Assembly (NCBI RefSeq): GCF_900016645.1
Contig: NZ_CDGJ01000134.1
Length of the DNA: 64,000 bases
Direction: 5' to 3' (one strand)
DNA from: Acididesulfobacillus acetoxydans
GTDB lineage: Bacteria; Bacillota; Desulfitobacteriia; Desulfitobacteriales; Desulfitobacteriaceae
How positions within the stretch are numbered: the stretch's first letter is position 1; each line of letters opens with the position of its first letter. Below, piece by piece: positions 33,446 through 42,576 of the stretch. A program made the translations under genes and the position numbers. The notes below the pieces were generated by a model, which was given only the letters and a program-made list of their open reading frames with translations, was not told the DNA's origin and made no database searches.

Positions 33446-33706
33446 GTGGAAAGAAACCAACGTAAAGTCCGGATCGGTAAGGTCGTCAGCGATAAAATGG
33501 AAAAGACGGTGGTCGTGGCGGTTGAAATCAAAGAGCGTCATCCAATCTACAAGCGCACGATTGCCCATACCAAGAGGTTTCACGCCCACGACGAAAATAA
33601 CTCCGCTCATGTGGGGGACACTGTGGTTATCATGGAAACCCGCCCGCTCAGTAAGAGCAAGAGGTGGCGTGTGGTCGAAGTTACGGAAAGAGCGGTCGTC
33701 CTCTGA
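33446..33706 (+). CDS. rpsQ: 30S ribosomal protein S17
   Basis: An 86-residue OB-fold primary 16S binder. RKVRIGKVVSDKMEKTVVVA and HDENNSAHVGDTVVIMETRP are signatures. Initiates with GTG after AAAGGAGG. Confidence 0.97.
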   Translation: MERNQRKVRIGKVVSDKMEKTVVVAVEIKERHPIYKRTIAHTKRFHAHDENNSAHVGDTVVIMETRPLSKSKRWRVVEVTERAVVL

Positions 33707-33741
33707 TATGCTCTGCAGCACAGGAAAGGGGGTCTTAAGGG

Positions 33742-34110
33742 ATGATCCAGGTTCAAACGACACTCAAGGTCGGCGATAACACCGGAGCGAAAAAAGTCAT
33801 GTGCATCCGGGTTTTGGGGGGTTCATTCAGGCGTTATGCCTCGGTCGGCGATATTATTGTCGTTGCGGTGAAAGAAGCAACACCAGGCGGCGTTGTCAAA
33901 AAAGGAGAGGTCGCAAAAGCCGTGGTTGTGCGGACAACGAAGGAAATCAGGCGACCGGACGGTTCGTACATCCGCTTCAGCGAAAACGCGGCCGTTCTCA
34001 TTAAAGACGACAGGAGCCCGCGGGGTACACGTATTTTTGGCCCGGTGGCCCGCGAACTGCGCGACCGGGATTTTATGAAGATTATCTCTCTGGCCCCGGA
34101 AGTGATCTAA
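33742..34110 (+). CDS. rplN: 50S ribosomal protein L14
   Basis: A 122-residue protein of the subunit interface. MIQVQTTLKVGDNTGAKKVM and AVVVRTTKEIRRPDGSYIRF are family signatures, ending GPVARELRDRDFMKIISLAP. AAAGGGGG upstream. Confidence 0.98.
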   Translation: MIQVQTTLKVGDNTGAKKVMCIRVLGGSFRRYASVGDIIVVAVKEATPGGVVKKGEVAKAVVVRTTKEIRRPDGSYIRFSENAAVLIKDDRSPRGTRIFGPVARELRDRDFMKIISLAPEVI

Positions 34111-34139
34111 AGAACGTATGGCAGCGGAGGTGAAATAAA

Positions 34140-34475
34140 GTGGCCGCAGTAAGGCAAAAGATGCATGTGAGGAAGGGCGACACGGTGATGGTGATCACCG
34201 GCAAAGATGTCGGCAGAAAAGGGAAAGTCCTGCAGGTGCTGCCGAAAAAAGGCCGGGTGATCGTGGAGAAAGTGAATATCGTGAAACGCCATACACGCCC
34301 GTCACAAAGCCTGCCGCAGGGGGGTATCGTTGAAAAAGAGGCCCCCATCGCGAGTTCCAACGTCATGCTCTACTGTCCGGAGTGCAATTCCGTGACGCGT
34401 TTGAGGGTGAAGATGACGGATTCCGGCAAGGTACGGGTTTGTACTAAGTGCGGTATGAATTTGCCGGAGAAATAG
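34140..34475 (+). CDS. rplX: 50S ribosomal protein L24 (with zinc-ribbon tail)
   Basis: A 111-residue assembly initiator with an N-terminal KOW domain (RKGDTVMVITGKDVGRKGKV). The C-terminal part carries two C-x2-C pairs (YCPECNSVTR and VCTKCGMNL), a probable zinc ribbon lacking in Bacillus L24 but seen in some Clostridia. GTG start after GCGGAGGTG. Confidence 0.97.
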   Translation: MAAVRQKMHVRKGDTVMVITGKDVGRKGKVLQVLPKKGRVIVEKVNIVKRHTRPSQSLPQGGIVEKEAPIASSNVMLYCPECNSVTRLRVKMTDSGKVRVCTKCGMNLPEK

Positions 34476-34499
34476 ATTAGGGCGAAAGGAGGGACCTAG

Positions 34500-35039
34500 G
34501 TGGCTCGCCAAAAAGAACGGTACACCAGCGAAATAGCTCCCGCTTTGCAGCAGAAGTTTGGCTATAAAAACGTTATGCAGATTCCGAAAATGGAAAAGAT
34601 CGTGATTAACGTCGGCGTGGGGGAAAACATTCAAAACTCCAAGGCCATCGACGCGGCGGTCGGAGATCTGACGAAGATCAGCGGACAGCGTCCGATTGTC
34701 ACCCGGGCCAAGAAGTCGATAGCGGCCTTTAAGCTCCGCGAAGGTATGGCGATCGGAACGAAGGTGACCCTGCGCGGGGAGCGGATGTACGAATTCATGG
34801 ATCGGCTTTTGAATGTCGCCCTGCCGCGGGTCCGGGATTTCCGCGGGGTTTCCGCCAAGTCTTTTGATGGGCGCGGGAATTACACCTTGGGCTTAAAAGA
34901 ACAGATTATTTTCCCCGAGATCGAGTATGACAAGATCGATAAGGTACGGGGTATGAACGTTGTCTTTGTCACGACGGCTCAAACCGACGAAGAAGCGCGC
35001 GAATTGCTGCGCCTGTTTGGTATGCCGTTCCACGAATAG
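34500..35039 (+). CDS. rplE: 50S ribosomal protein L5
   Basis: A 179-residue 5S rRNA binder of the central protuberance. IPKMEKIVINVGVGENIQNS and RGVSAKSFDGRGNYTLG are signatures. Starts with GTG, preceded by AAAGGAGGG. Upstream of zinc-type rpsN. Confidence 0.98.
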   Translation: MARQKERYTSEIAPALQQKFGYKNVMQIPKMEKIVINVGVGENIQNSKAIDAAVGDLTKISGQRPIVTRAKKSIAAFKLREGMAIGTKVTLRGERMYEFMDRLLNVALPRVRDFRGVSAKSFDGRGNYTLGLKEQIIFPEIEYDKIDKVRGMNVVFVTTAQTDEEARELLRLFGMPFHE

Positions 35040-35056
35040 GGGAGGGGGTCGAAAGC

Positions 35057-35242
35057 GTGGCTAAGAAGTCAATGATTGTTCGTCAATTAAAGGAACCGTC
35101 ATTTAAGGTGCGTGTTCACAATCGCTGCAAAATCTGTGGCCGTCCCCATGCTTACATGCGCAAATTTGGGATTTGTCGGATCTGTTTCCGGGAATTGGCC
35201 TATAAAGGCGAGCTTCCCGGAATTACGAAAGCCAGCTGGTAG
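35057..35242 (+). CDS. rpsN: 30S ribosomal protein S14 (type Z)
   Basis: A 61-residue zinc-binding S14: CKIC and CRIC pairs with the short length define the C+ form of Firmicutes. Starts with GTG after GGGAGGGGG. It sits between L5 and S8 in the spc operon. Confidence 0.97.
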   Translation: MAKKSMIVRQLKEPSFKVRVHNRCKICGRPHAYMRKFGICRICFRELAYKGELPGITKASW

Positions 35243-35270
35243 GCCACTGTAAGGAAGGGGGAAGATTCTA

Positions 35271-35669
35271 GTGTCAATGTCAGATCCTATCGCCGATTTC
35301 CTGACAAGGATCCGCAACGCGGGTTTGGTTTACCACGATAAAGTCGAAATTCCCGCCTCGCGGATTAAAAGAGATATCGCGCAGCTGATGAAAGCGGAAG
35401 GCTTAATCAAAGACGTGGAAACGATTCAGGACGACAAGCAGGGTGTGATCCGGCTTTACTTGAAATACGGCCCCAATCGGGAACGCGTGATCAGCGGCTT
35501 AAAACGCATCAGCCGGCCAGGGCTGCGCGTATATGCCAAGAAAGATGAGGTTCCAAAAGTACTGGGCGGCCTGGGCATCGCCGTGATCTCCACGTCCAAG
35601 GGAATTATGTCGGATAAACAGGCCCGCAAGGAAGGATTGGGCGGAGAAGTCATTTGCTATATCTGGTAA
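35271..35669 (+). CDS. rpsH: 30S ribosomal protein S8
   Basis: A 132-residue primary binder of the 16S central domain. DPIADFLTRIRNAG and the C-terminal STSKGIMSDKQARKEGLGGE are signatures. GTG at 35271 sits nine bases after AAGGGGG; an ATG two codons downstream is an alternative. Confidence 0.97.
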   Translation: MSMSDPIADFLTRIRNAGLVYHDKVEIPASRIKRDIAQLMKAEGLIKDVETIQDDKQGVIRLYLKYGPNRERVISGLKRISRPGLRVYAKKDEVPKVLGGLGIAVISTSKGIMSDKQARKEGLGGEVICYIW

Positions 35670-35709
35670 GTTAAGGGAGCTATTGGACTATAAGACGGAG
35701 GTGCAGTGA

Positions 35710-36264
35710 ATGTCCAGAATTGGCAAGCTGCCCATTGGCATTCCCGGCGGCGTGGTGGTCAAAATGGAGGGCAACACAGTCACGGTGCAGGGACCGAAAG
35801 GGTCTTTGACGAAGGAGTTGCATCCGTCCATCCATCTGGCTGTGGAAGACGGGCAAATTCTTGTGACGCGTTCCGGTGACGAGCCTGCAGACCGTTCTTT
35901 GCATGGGCTGACCAGGTCTCTCGTGGCCAACATGGTGCAAGGGGTTACCGATGGTTTCAGCAAAGGGCTGGAACTGGTGGGTGTCGGCTACCGGGCGGCG
36001 AAGCAGGGGAATAAACTGGTCTTGACGGTGGGCAAATCCCATCCGGTGGAACTGACACCCAGCGAGGGCATTGAAATTGAAGTGCCCGCTCCGACGAAAA
36101 TCCTGGTCAAAGGGATGGACAAGGAGAAAGTGGGCGCTTTTGCCGCCATCGTGCGCACGCAACGGGAGCCGGAACCCTACAAGGGCAAGGGGATAAAGTA
36201 TGAAAACGAAGTGATTCGGCGCAAGGTCGGTAAGACGGGCGGCAAGAAAGGTGCTAAAAAATAG
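35710..36264 (+). CDS. rplF: 50S ribosomal protein L6
   Basis: A 184-residue two-domain protein near the factor-binding site. MSRIGKLPIGIPGGVVVKM and the C-terminal EPEPYKGKGIKYENEVIRRK are signatures. A lysine-rich end GGKKGAKK. ACGGAGGTG upstream. Confidence 0.98.
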   Translation: MSRIGKLPIGIPGGVVVKMEGNTVTVQGPKGSLTKELHPSIHLAVEDGQILVTRSGDEPADRSLHGLTRSLVANMVQGVTDGFSKGLELVGVGYRAAKQGNKLVLTVGKSHPVELTPSEGIEIEVPAPTKILVKGMDKEKVGAFAAIVRTQREPEPYKGKGIKYENEVIRRKVGKTGGKKGAKK

Positions 36265-36306
36265 GGCAAGAGGTATGGCGTTTGCCCGGGAAAGGAGCGA
36301 GTTTCG

Positions 36307-36675
36307 TTGAGAAAAACCGTTGATCGCCAGGCGATTCGCAGACACAAGCATACCAGGGTGCGCAAGAGCGTGACCGGGACGGCCGAACGCCCGCGTCTGG
36401 CCGTGTTCCGCAGCCTCAATCATATTTACGCTCAGGTTATTGATGACACTCTGGGGGCGACCCTCGCGGCGGCCTCTTCCCTGGACGCGGAGTTTAAAGA
36501 GGCGAAACTGTCCGGGGGCAATGTCGAGGGCGCTCAGAAAGTGGGCGAACTTATTGCCAAGAGGGCTCGGGATAAAGGAATAGGGCAAGTGGTTTTCGAC
36601 AGGGGAGGAAATATATACCAGGGACGGGTTGCGGCGTTGGCCGCCGGAGCGCGCGAAGGCGGGCTGAACTTCTGA
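36307..36675 (+). CDS. rplR: 50S ribosomal protein L18
   Basis: A 122-residue 5S rRNA binder. RPRLAVFRSLNHIYAQVIDD and FDRGGNIYQGRVAALAAGAR are signatures. Initiates with TTG after AAAGGAGCGAG. Confidence 0.97.
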   Translation: MRKTVDRQAIRRHKHTRVRKSVTGTAERPRLAVFRSLNHIYAQVIDDTLGATLAAASSLDAEFKEAKLSGGNVEGAQKVGELIAKRARDKGIGQVVFDRGGNIYQGRVAALAAGAREGGLNF

Positions 36676-36698
36676 GAAAGGTAAAGGAGGGAAAATCG

Positions 36699-37199
36699 TT
36701 GGCGAAAATCGATGCGAGTAAGCTGGAACTGACGGAAAAAGTAGTGCATATCGCCCGGGTCGCGAAAGTCGTGAAAGGCGGGCGCCGCTTCAGCTTCAGT
36801 GCTCTCGTGGTTGTCGGGGACGGGCAGGGCCATGTGGGCGCCGGTCTGGGCAAAGCCGGAGAAGTTCCCGAGGCCATTCGCAAAGGGATTGAAGATGCCA
36901 AGAAGAGTCTGATCTTGATTCCGCTGACGGGGACGACGATACCGCATCCGATCGTAGGGGTGTTCGGGGCCGGTGAGGTCCTGCTCAAGCCGGCTTCTGC
37001 CGGTACGGGTGTCATAGCCGGTGGCGCGGTCAGGGCGGTTTTGGAAGCGGCCGGGGTGCATGATATTCTGACGAAATCATTGGGTTCGGCCAACCCGCAC
37101 AATATGGTGAATGCGACTATGGCGGGCTTGACGTCCCTGAAACGGGCGGAAGAAGTGGCCAAACTCCGCGGCAAGACTGTGGAAGAAATCCTGGGTTAG
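36699..37199 (+). CDS. rpsE: 30S ribosomal protein S5
   Basis: A 166-residue protein at the mRNA entry and accuracy centre. VKGGRRFSFSALVVVGDGQG, GVIAGGAVRAVLEAAGVHDI and SANPHNMVNATM are signatures. TTG start after AAAGGAGGG. Confidence 0.97.
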   Translation: MAKIDASKLELTEKVVHIARVAKVVKGGRRFSFSALVVVGDGQGHVGAGLGKAGEVPEAIRKGIEDAKKSLILIPLTGTTIPHPIVGVFGAGEVLLKPASAGTGVIAGGAVRAVLEAAGVHDILTKSLGSANPHNMVNATMAGLTSLKRAEEVAKLRGKTVEEILG

Positions 37200-37210
37200 G
37201 AGGGTTAGCC

Positions 37211-37393
37211 GTGAAGATTAAAGTGACACTCGTCAGGAGTCCGATCAGCCATCCGCAAAAGCAGCGCCTGGTCCTCCGGTCTTTGGGACTTGGCAAAGTC
37301 GGCTCCAGCGCCATTCATGCAGATTCGCCTTCTATCCAAGGCATGATCAGCAAGTGTGCCCATCTGGTGTCCGTTGAACAAATTGCCGAGTAA
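37211..37393 (+). CDS. rpmD: 50S ribosomal protein L30
   Basis: A 60-residue protein with the family pattern KVTLVRSPISHPQKQRLVLR and LGLGKVGSSAIH. Starts with GTG following GGAGGGTTAGCC. Between rpsE and rplO as usual. Confidence 0.96.
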   Translation: MKIKVTLVRSPISHPQKQRLVLRSLGLGKVGSSAIHADSPSIQGMISKCAHLVSVEQIAE

Positions 37394-37410
37394 GGAGGTG
37401 TTTTACCAGC

Positions 37411-37854
37411 ATGAAACTGCATGAGCTGAAACCGGCCCCGGGCTCGACCAGGGACAGCAAACGTCTCGGCCGGGGGATAGGTTCGGGGCAGGGAAAAACT
37501 GCGGGCAAAGGGCACAAAGGCCAGAAAGCCCGCTCAGGCGGCGGCGTGCGCCCCGGGTTTGAGGGCGGGCAGCAGCCGTTGTACCGCCGATTGCCGAAGC
37601 GGGGTTTTACCAATATCTTTGGTAAAGAATATACCATCGTCAATGTCGGTGACTTGGAAAGCCGCTTTGAAAGCGGGGAAGAGGTTACGATTGAAAAGTT
37701 GTTTGAAGTCGGCCTCATTAAGAAAGTTCGGGACGGAGTGAAAGTCCTGGCCGAAGGAGAGTTGACGAAAGCCCTGACCGTCAAGGTGGACAAGGTCAGT
37801 GAGGCGGCGAAAGGAAAAATCGAGGCCGTTGGCGGCAAAGTCGAGGTGGGGTAA
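37411..37854 (+). CDS. rplO: 50S ribosomal protein L15
   Basis: A 147-residue late-assembly protein. KRLGRGIGSGQGKTAGKGHK and the glycine-rich GQKARSGGGVRPGFEGGQQP N-terminal arm are characteristic. AAGGAGGTG upstream. The end supplies the ribosome site for secY. Confidence 0.98.
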   Translation: MKLHELKPAPGSTRDSKRLGRGIGSGQGKTAGKGHKGQKARSGGGVRPGFEGGQQPLYRRLPKRGFTNIFGKEYTIVNVGDLESRFESGEEVTIEKLFEVGLIKKVRDGVKVLAEGELTKALTVKVDKVSEAAKGKIEAVGGKVEVG

Positions 37855-37855
37855 G

Positions 37856-39142
37856 ATGATATTGGATTCCCTGCAAAATGCTTGGAAGGTTGCGGACCTC
37901 CGCAAAAAGGTCGGTTTTACCCTGCTGATGTTCTTGATTTACCGGATCGGCGCCCATATTCCCATACCCTTTGTCGATCATGCGCTGCTGAAGAAGATGA
38001 TCGGCAGCGGCAGCGTTTTCGACTTTCTCGACACGATTTCCGGCGGTTCTTTCAAGAATATGACGGTTTTCGCCTTGAATATTATGCCCTATGTGACGGC
38101 ATCCATCATTCTGCAACTCCTGACCGTGGTCATTCCCGCGCTTGAACGACTGTCCAAAGAGGGAGATTACGGACGCAAGAAGATCACTCAGTACACGCGC
38201 TACGGAACCGTGATCCTGGGCTTCGTCCAAGGGTTCGGTTTGACTCTCGGCATCCGCAGCGCCTTGCTCATTCCCAGTGAAGCTTGGAGATGGCCGACTT
38301 ACTTAATGGTCGCCATTGTCTTGACGGCGGGAACGGTTTTCCTCATGTGGTTGGGAGAGGCGATTACGGAAAAAGGAATCGGCAACGGCATTTCCCTGAT
38401 TATTTTCGCCGGGATCGTTTCCAGGGTGCCGAACGGGCTGAAGTCACTCTATAGCCTGGCGTTGGTCGGCGAGGTCAGTATCTTTTCCATTGTGGGGCTG
38501 GTTATCATTGCCGCCCTTGTTATTGCCGGGGTCATCTATATCCAAGAGGGCCAGCGGAAAATCAATGTCCAGTATGCTAAAAGAGTGGTGGGAAGGCGCG
38601 TCTACGGCGGGCAGAGTTCGCACATTCCGCTCAAGGTCAACCAGGCGGGGGTTATACCGATCATTTTCGGTATTTCGCTTCTGGCTTTCCCCCAGACGAT
38701 TGCGACTTGGGTTCCCAATTCGGGTTTTGCCCTGTTTGTCAACCAGTGGTTCAGCATGAACGGATCTTTGACTTCCATTCCGTACCTCATCCTGTACGGG
38801 ATACTGATTCTGTTCTTTACCTTTTTCTATACGGCCGTTACCTTTAATCCGGTGGACGTGGCCGATAACCTGAAGAAATACGGGGGATTTATTCCCGGGC
38901 TGAGGCCGGGGAGGCCGACCTCCGACTACATTTCCAAGGTTCTCAACCGGATCACTTTGGTGGGCGGGCTGTTCCTGGCCGTTATCGCCGTTCTGCCCAG
39001 TCTGGTAATCGGACTGACCGGTTTGAAAAATATTTACTTTGGCGGTACATCCCTTCTCATCGTTGTGGGCGTGGCCCTGGATACCATGAAGCAGCTCGAG
39101 TCCCAACTGATGATGAGGAACTATCAAGGGTTTATGAAATAA
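37856..39142 (+). CDS. secY: Preprotein translocase subunit SecY
   Basis: A 428-residue channel-forming membrane protein with ten predicted helices. The plug-region GGSFKNMTVFALNIMPYVTA, the EGDYGRKKITQYTRYGTV loop and PGLRPGRPTSDYI near the end are conserved. ATG 37856 lies one base after the rplO stop and uses GAGGTGGGG inside rplO, so it is translationally coupled. Confidence 0.98.
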   Translation: MILDSLQNAWKVADLRKKVGFTLLMFLIYRIGAHIPIPFVDHALLKKMIGSGSVFDFLDTISGGSFKNMTVFALNIMPYVTASIILQLLTVVIPALERLSKEGDYGRKKITQYTRYGTVILGFVQGFGLTLGIRSALLIPSEAWRWPTYLMVAIVLTAGTVFLMWLGEAITEKGIGNGISLIIFAGIVSRVPNGLKSLYSLALVGEVSIFSIVGLVIIAALVIAGVIYIQEGQRKINVQYAKRVVGRRVYGGQSSHIPLKVNQAGVIPIIFGISLLAFPQTIATWVPNSGFALFVNQWFSMNGSLTSIPYLILYGILILFFTFFYTAVTFNPVDVADNLKKYGGFIPGLRPGRPTSDYISKVLNRITLVGGLFLAVIAVLPSLVIGLTGLKNIYFGGTSLLIVVGVALDTMKQLESQLMMRNYQGFMK

Positions 39143-39156
39143 GAGGGGGCGAAGTT

Positions 39157-39807
39157 ATGAGAACCATACTCATGGGCCCGCCGGGGGCCGGAAAAGGAAC
39201 TCAGGCAGCAGTACTCGTCGACCGTTTTCATATTCCACACATCTCAACCGGGGATATGTTCCGGGCGGCGATGAAAGCGGGTACGCCATTGGGCCTGAAG
39301 GCGAAAGAGTATATGGAAGCGGGAGCCTTAGTGCCGGACGATGTGACGATTGGCATCGTGGCAGAGCGTTTGTCGCAAGAGGATTGCGCCAACGGGTTTT
39401 TGCTGGACGGTTTTCCGCGCACGGTGGCTCAGGCTGATGCTTTGGGCAAAATCTTGGCTAAGTTGGGGATCAGACTGGACGGAGTGCTCAACCTGCGGGT
39501 GGACGAAGAAAAACTTCTGGCCCGTTTGACCGGCCGCCGGGTCTGCCGCAAATGCGGAGCCACCTATCATACGCTGTTTAACCCTCCCGCTCAGGCAGGA
39601 GTTTGTAACGAATGCGGCGGGGAACTTTACCAACGGGCGGACGATACGTTGGAGACCGCAAAGAACCGCTTGGCTGTCTACAATGCGCAGACAGAACCCT
39701 TAATTCAGTACTATCGCAATCTCGGCTTGCTGAAAGAAGTCGAAGGAGATCAAGAGATTGACATGGTGCTGCAGAATATCCTGGTCGCCCTGGGACAAGC
39801 GGTATGA
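39157..39807 (+). CDS. adk: Adenylate kinase (zinc-lid type)
   Basis: A 216-residue enzyme interconverting AMP + ATP with 2 ADP. P-loop GPPGAGKGTQ (7-16), FLLDGFPRTVAQADAL and the LID domain with CRKCGATYH and CNECGG, four cysteines that bind structural zinc in Gram-positives. It overlaps map by four bases (ATGA). Confidence 0.98.
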   Translation: MRTILMGPPGAGKGTQAAVLVDRFHIPHISTGDMFRAAMKAGTPLGLKAKEYMEAGALVPDDVTIGIVAERLSQEDCANGFLLDGFPRTVAQADALGKILAKLGIRLDGVLNLRVDEEKLLARLTGRRVCRKCGATYHTLFNPPAQAGVCNECGGELYQRADDTLETAKNRLAVYNAQTEPLIQYYRNLGLLKEVEGDQEIDMVLQNILVALGQAV

Positions 39808-40550
39808 TTGAGTTGAAAACGCCCGGTCAGATAGAGCGGATGCGCAAGGCAGGGGCCATTGTGGGGGAAACTCTGGATCTGATGCGCAGGACCGTTCGCC
39901 CGGGAATCACCACCCAGGAACTTGATCGTTTGGCTGAGGATTATATCTGCGGGCGCGGTGCTGTTCCGGCCTTCAAGGGCTACAATGGGTTTCCCGCCAC
40001 CTTGTGTACCTCGGTGAACGAAGAAGTGGTTCACGGGATACCGGGTTTAAGGAAATTAGAATCTGGAGATATTATCAGTATCGATTGTGGAGCGGTTATT
40101 GACGGGTATTTTGGCGATGCGGCCGTTACGCTGCCGGTAGGGGACGTTGCACCGGAGGTAAAAGGGCTCTTAGAGGCGACCGAAGCTGCTTTGTATCAGG
40201 GGATCAGTCAGGCAACTCGGGGCAAGCGTCTCTACGATGTCTCTCATGCCATTCAATCCTATGTGGAAAGCCGCGGCTATTCCGTTGTTCGCGATTACGT
40301 GGGGCATGGCATTGGCAGGGCCATGCACGAGGAACCGCAGATTCCCAATTTTGGCAAGCCCGGCAGGGGGCCGCGGCTTGAGGTAGGAATGGTTTTGGCC
40401 ATTGAGCCGATGATCAACTTGGGCACGTATGAAGTCAAAACCCTCTCCGATCATTGGACGGTGATTACCAAAGACGGCCGAGCCTCCGCCCATTTCGAGC
40501 ACACGGTTGCCATTACGGAAAATGGCCCGGAGATTTTGACCCGGTCTTAG
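39804..40550 (+). CDS. map: Methionine aminopeptidase, type I
   Basis: A 248-residue dinuclear-metal peptidase removing initiator Met. The ligand segments ISIDCGAVIDGYFGDAAVT (two Asp), GHGIGRAMHEEPQIPNFG (His, Glu) and FEHTVAIT (Glu) are intact. Coupled to adk. No KOW-domain gene lies between map and infA, unlike some relatives. Confidence 0.98.
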   Translation: MIELKTPGQIERMRKAGAIVGETLDLMRRTVRPGITTQELDRLAEDYICGRGAVPAFKGYNGFPATLCTSVNEEVVHGIPGLRKLESGDIISIDCGAVIDGYFGDAAVTLPVGDVAPEVKGLLEATEAALYQGISQATRGKRLYDVSHAIQSYVESRGYSVVRDYVGHGIGRAMHEEPQIPNFGKPGRGPRLEVGMVLAIEPMINLGTYEVKTLSDHWTVITKDGRASAHFEHTVAITENGPEILTRS

Positions 40551-40579
40551 CCGCGAGGACGCCAGAGGAGGGATGACGC

Positions 40580-40798
40580 ATGTCTAAAGAGGACGTAATC
40601 GAAGTTGAAGGAAAAGTCTTGGAACCACTGCCCAACGCCATGTTTCTGGTCGAGTTGGCGAACGGACACAAGGTTCTGGCGCACGTCTCCGGGAAAATTC
40701 GCATGAATTTTATCCGGATCCTTCCCGGTGATCGGGTTACGGTGGAGCTTTCTCCCTACGACCTTTCCCGGGGACGAATCGTGTATCGGTTTAAGTAA
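40580..40798 (+). CDS. infA: Translation initiation factor IF-1
   Basis: A 72-residue OB-fold protein binding the 30S A site. GKVLEPLPNAMFLVELANGH and GKIRMNFIRILPGDRVTVEL are diagnostic. GGAGGG upstream. Confidence 0.98.
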   Translation: MSKEDVIEVEGKVLEPLPNAMFLVELANGHKVLAHVSGKIRMNFIRILPGDRVTVELSPYDLSRGRIVYRFK

Positions 40799-40820
40799 GG
40801 ACCAAAGGGAGTGGATACGG

Positions 40821-40934
40821 GTGAAAGTCAAGCCTTCCGTTAAGAAGATGTGTGAGAAGTGCAAGATCATTAAACGCCACGGCAAAGTCATGGTGATTTG
40901 CGAAAATCCCAAACACAAGCAGAGACAGGGTTGA
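40821..40934 (+). CDS. rpmJ: 50S ribosomal protein L36
   Basis: A 37-residue zinc protein reading MKVKPSVKKMCEKCKIIKRH and ending ENPKHKQRQG. Ligands Cys11, Cys14, Cys27 and His32. GTG start at 40821 with AAAGGGAGTGG upstream. Standard infA-rpmJ-rpsM order. Confidence 0.97.
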   Translation: MKVKPSVKKMCEKCKIIKRHGKVMVICENPKHKQRQG

Positions 40935-40971
40935 AGAAACCCAGACTGAATAATTGGGGGTGTACAAATAA

Positions 40972-41343
40972 GTGGCACGTATCGCAGGAGTCGATTTGCC
41001 GCGCGAGAAACGTGTAGAGGTGGGCCTGACCTATATTTTCGGCATAGGGATACCAACCTCGCGCAAGATTCTCGCTCTAACAGGTGTCAACCCGGATACC
41101 CGTGTGCGCGATTTGTCCGAAGTGGAAGTGACACGCCTGCGGGAAGCAATTGATAAAGAATATAAAGTTGAAGGAGACCTGCGCCGGGAGGTATCCCTCA
41201 ATGTCAAGCGGCTGATCGAGATCGGGTCCTACCGCGGTTTGCGCCACCGGCGCGGGTTGCCTGTGCGGGGACAGCGGACAAAGACCAATGCCCGGACGCG
41301 CAAGGGGCCGGCCCGTACCGTTGGGGCACGGCGCAAGAAGTAA
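40972..41343 (+). CDS. rpsM: 30S ribosomal protein S13
   Basis: A 123-residue head protein bridging to the 50S. ARIAGVDLPREKRVEVGLTY and RGLRHRRGLPVRGQRTKTNA are signatures. GTG start, preceded by a modest GGGGGTG site. Confidence 0.98.
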   Translation: MARIAGVDLPREKRVEVGLTYIFGIGIPTSRKILALTGVNPDTRVRDLSEVEVTRLREAIDKEYKVEGDLRREVSLNVKRLIEIGSYRGLRHRRGLPVRGQRTKTNARTRKGPARTVGARRKK

Positions 41344-41361
41344 TGAGGGGGGATAACCGAA

Positions 41362-41751
41362 ATGCCGCGTAAAGCAGTCCGGACAAAGCGCCGGGAACGC
41401 AAGAATATTGCTTCCGGGGTTGCCCATATCAAGTCGACGTTTAACAATACCATTGTGACCATAGCCGATACGACGGGGAATGCGATTTCGTGGTCAAGTT
41501 CCGGCGCCCTGGGGTTCAAGGGCTCGCGTAAAAGCACGCCCTTTGCCGCTCAAATGGCGGCGGAAACCGCCGCCAAAGAGGCGATGGAGCACGGCATGAA
41601 AGAAGTTGAGTGCTTCGTGAAAGGCCCGGGTGCCGGGCGCGAAGCGGCGATCCGGGCCCTCCAGGCCGCCGGGTTGGAAGTCAATTTAATTAAGGACGTT
41701 ACGCCCATTCCGCATAACGGCTGTCGTCCGCCGAAGCGCAGAAGGGTTTAA
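41362..41751 (+). CDS. rpsK: 30S ribosomal protein S11
   Basis: A 129-residue platform protein. AHIKSTFNNTIVTIADTTGN, KGPGAGREAAIRALQAAGLE and the C-terminal DVTPIPHNGCRPPKRRRV are family signatures. Followed closely by rpsD. Confidence 0.98.
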   Translation: MPRKAVRTKRRERKNIASGVAHIKSTFNNTIVTIADTTGNAISWSSSGALGFKGSRKSTPFAAQMAAETAAKEAMEHGMKEVECFVKGPGAGREAAIRALQAAGLEVNLIKDVTPIPHNGCRPPKRRRV

Positions 41752-41763
41752 GGAGGTGTCAGC

Positions 41764-42393
41764 ATGGCAAGATACACGGGGCCCGTTTGCCGTTTGTGCC
41801 GCCGCGAAGGAATGAAACTCTTTCTCAAAGGCGACCGTTGTTATACCGGCAAGTGTGCCATAGATCGCAGGCAGTACGCGCCGGGCCAGCACGGCCAAAG
41901 CCGGGGGAAGAAACCGACCGAATATGGCATTCAGTTGCGCGAAAAACAAAAGGCACGCCGTTTTTACGGCGTGATGGAAGGCCAGTTCCGCAGCTATTTT
42001 GTGGAAGCCAATCGTCAAAAAGGGATGACCGGCGAAAATCTTTTGCGCCTCTTGGAAAGGCGTCTGGATAATGTCGTTTACCGTTTGGGTTTCGCTTCCT
42101 CGCGGCCCGAAGCCCGTCAGTTGGTACGGCATGGGCACTTCACCGTCAACGGCAGACGGGTGGACATTCCTTCCTATTCTCTGCGGGTCGGGGAGATTGT
42201 CGCGGTGAAGGAAGGAAGCAAGAGTTCGCCGCGCATAAAAGAAATTCTGCAGAACCTGGGAACCCGACCGGTTCCCGGCTGGATTAGCTTGGATGTCAAT
42301 GCCGCAGCCGGAACGATCCTCGCCTTTCCGTCTCGTGAAGACGTTCAATTACCCATCCAAGAACACCTCATCGTTGAGAAATACTCCCGTTAA
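41764..42393 (+). CDS. rpsD: 30S ribosomal protein S4 (zinc-finger type)
   Basis: A 209-residue 16S assembly initiator. The N-terminal zinc site uses Cys9, 12, 26 and 31 (GPVCRLCRREG and RCYTGKCAI). The S4 RNA-binding domain (about 99-160) has RLDNVVYRLGFASSRPEARQ and GHFTVNGRRVDIPSY. AAGGAGGTG upstream. Confidence 0.98.
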   Translation: MARYTGPVCRLCRREGMKLFLKGDRCYTGKCAIDRRQYAPGQHGQSRGKKPTEYGIQLREKQKARRFYGVMEGQFRSYFVEANRQKGMTGENLLRLLERRLDNVVYRLGFASSRPEARQLVRHGHFTVNGRRVDIPSYSLRVGEIVAVKEGSKSSPRIKEILQNLGTRPVPGWISLDVNAAAGTILAFPSREDVQLPIQEHLIVEKYSR

Positions 42394-42576
42394 CCTATGA
42401 GTGCCGGACGTCAGGGGCTGGGGCGGACGGGGAGTAAGGTATGCCGCTAAAGAAAGAGCGCTTTGCTTCCGGCTGTCGGCTTCATTCCCTGGGGTAGGCC
42501 TCAGAGGGGGGGTCGCTCTGAAAATAGATGTCAGGATGGATTTGAATCAAGTTCCCGAGAAAGAAGGTGCAACCCG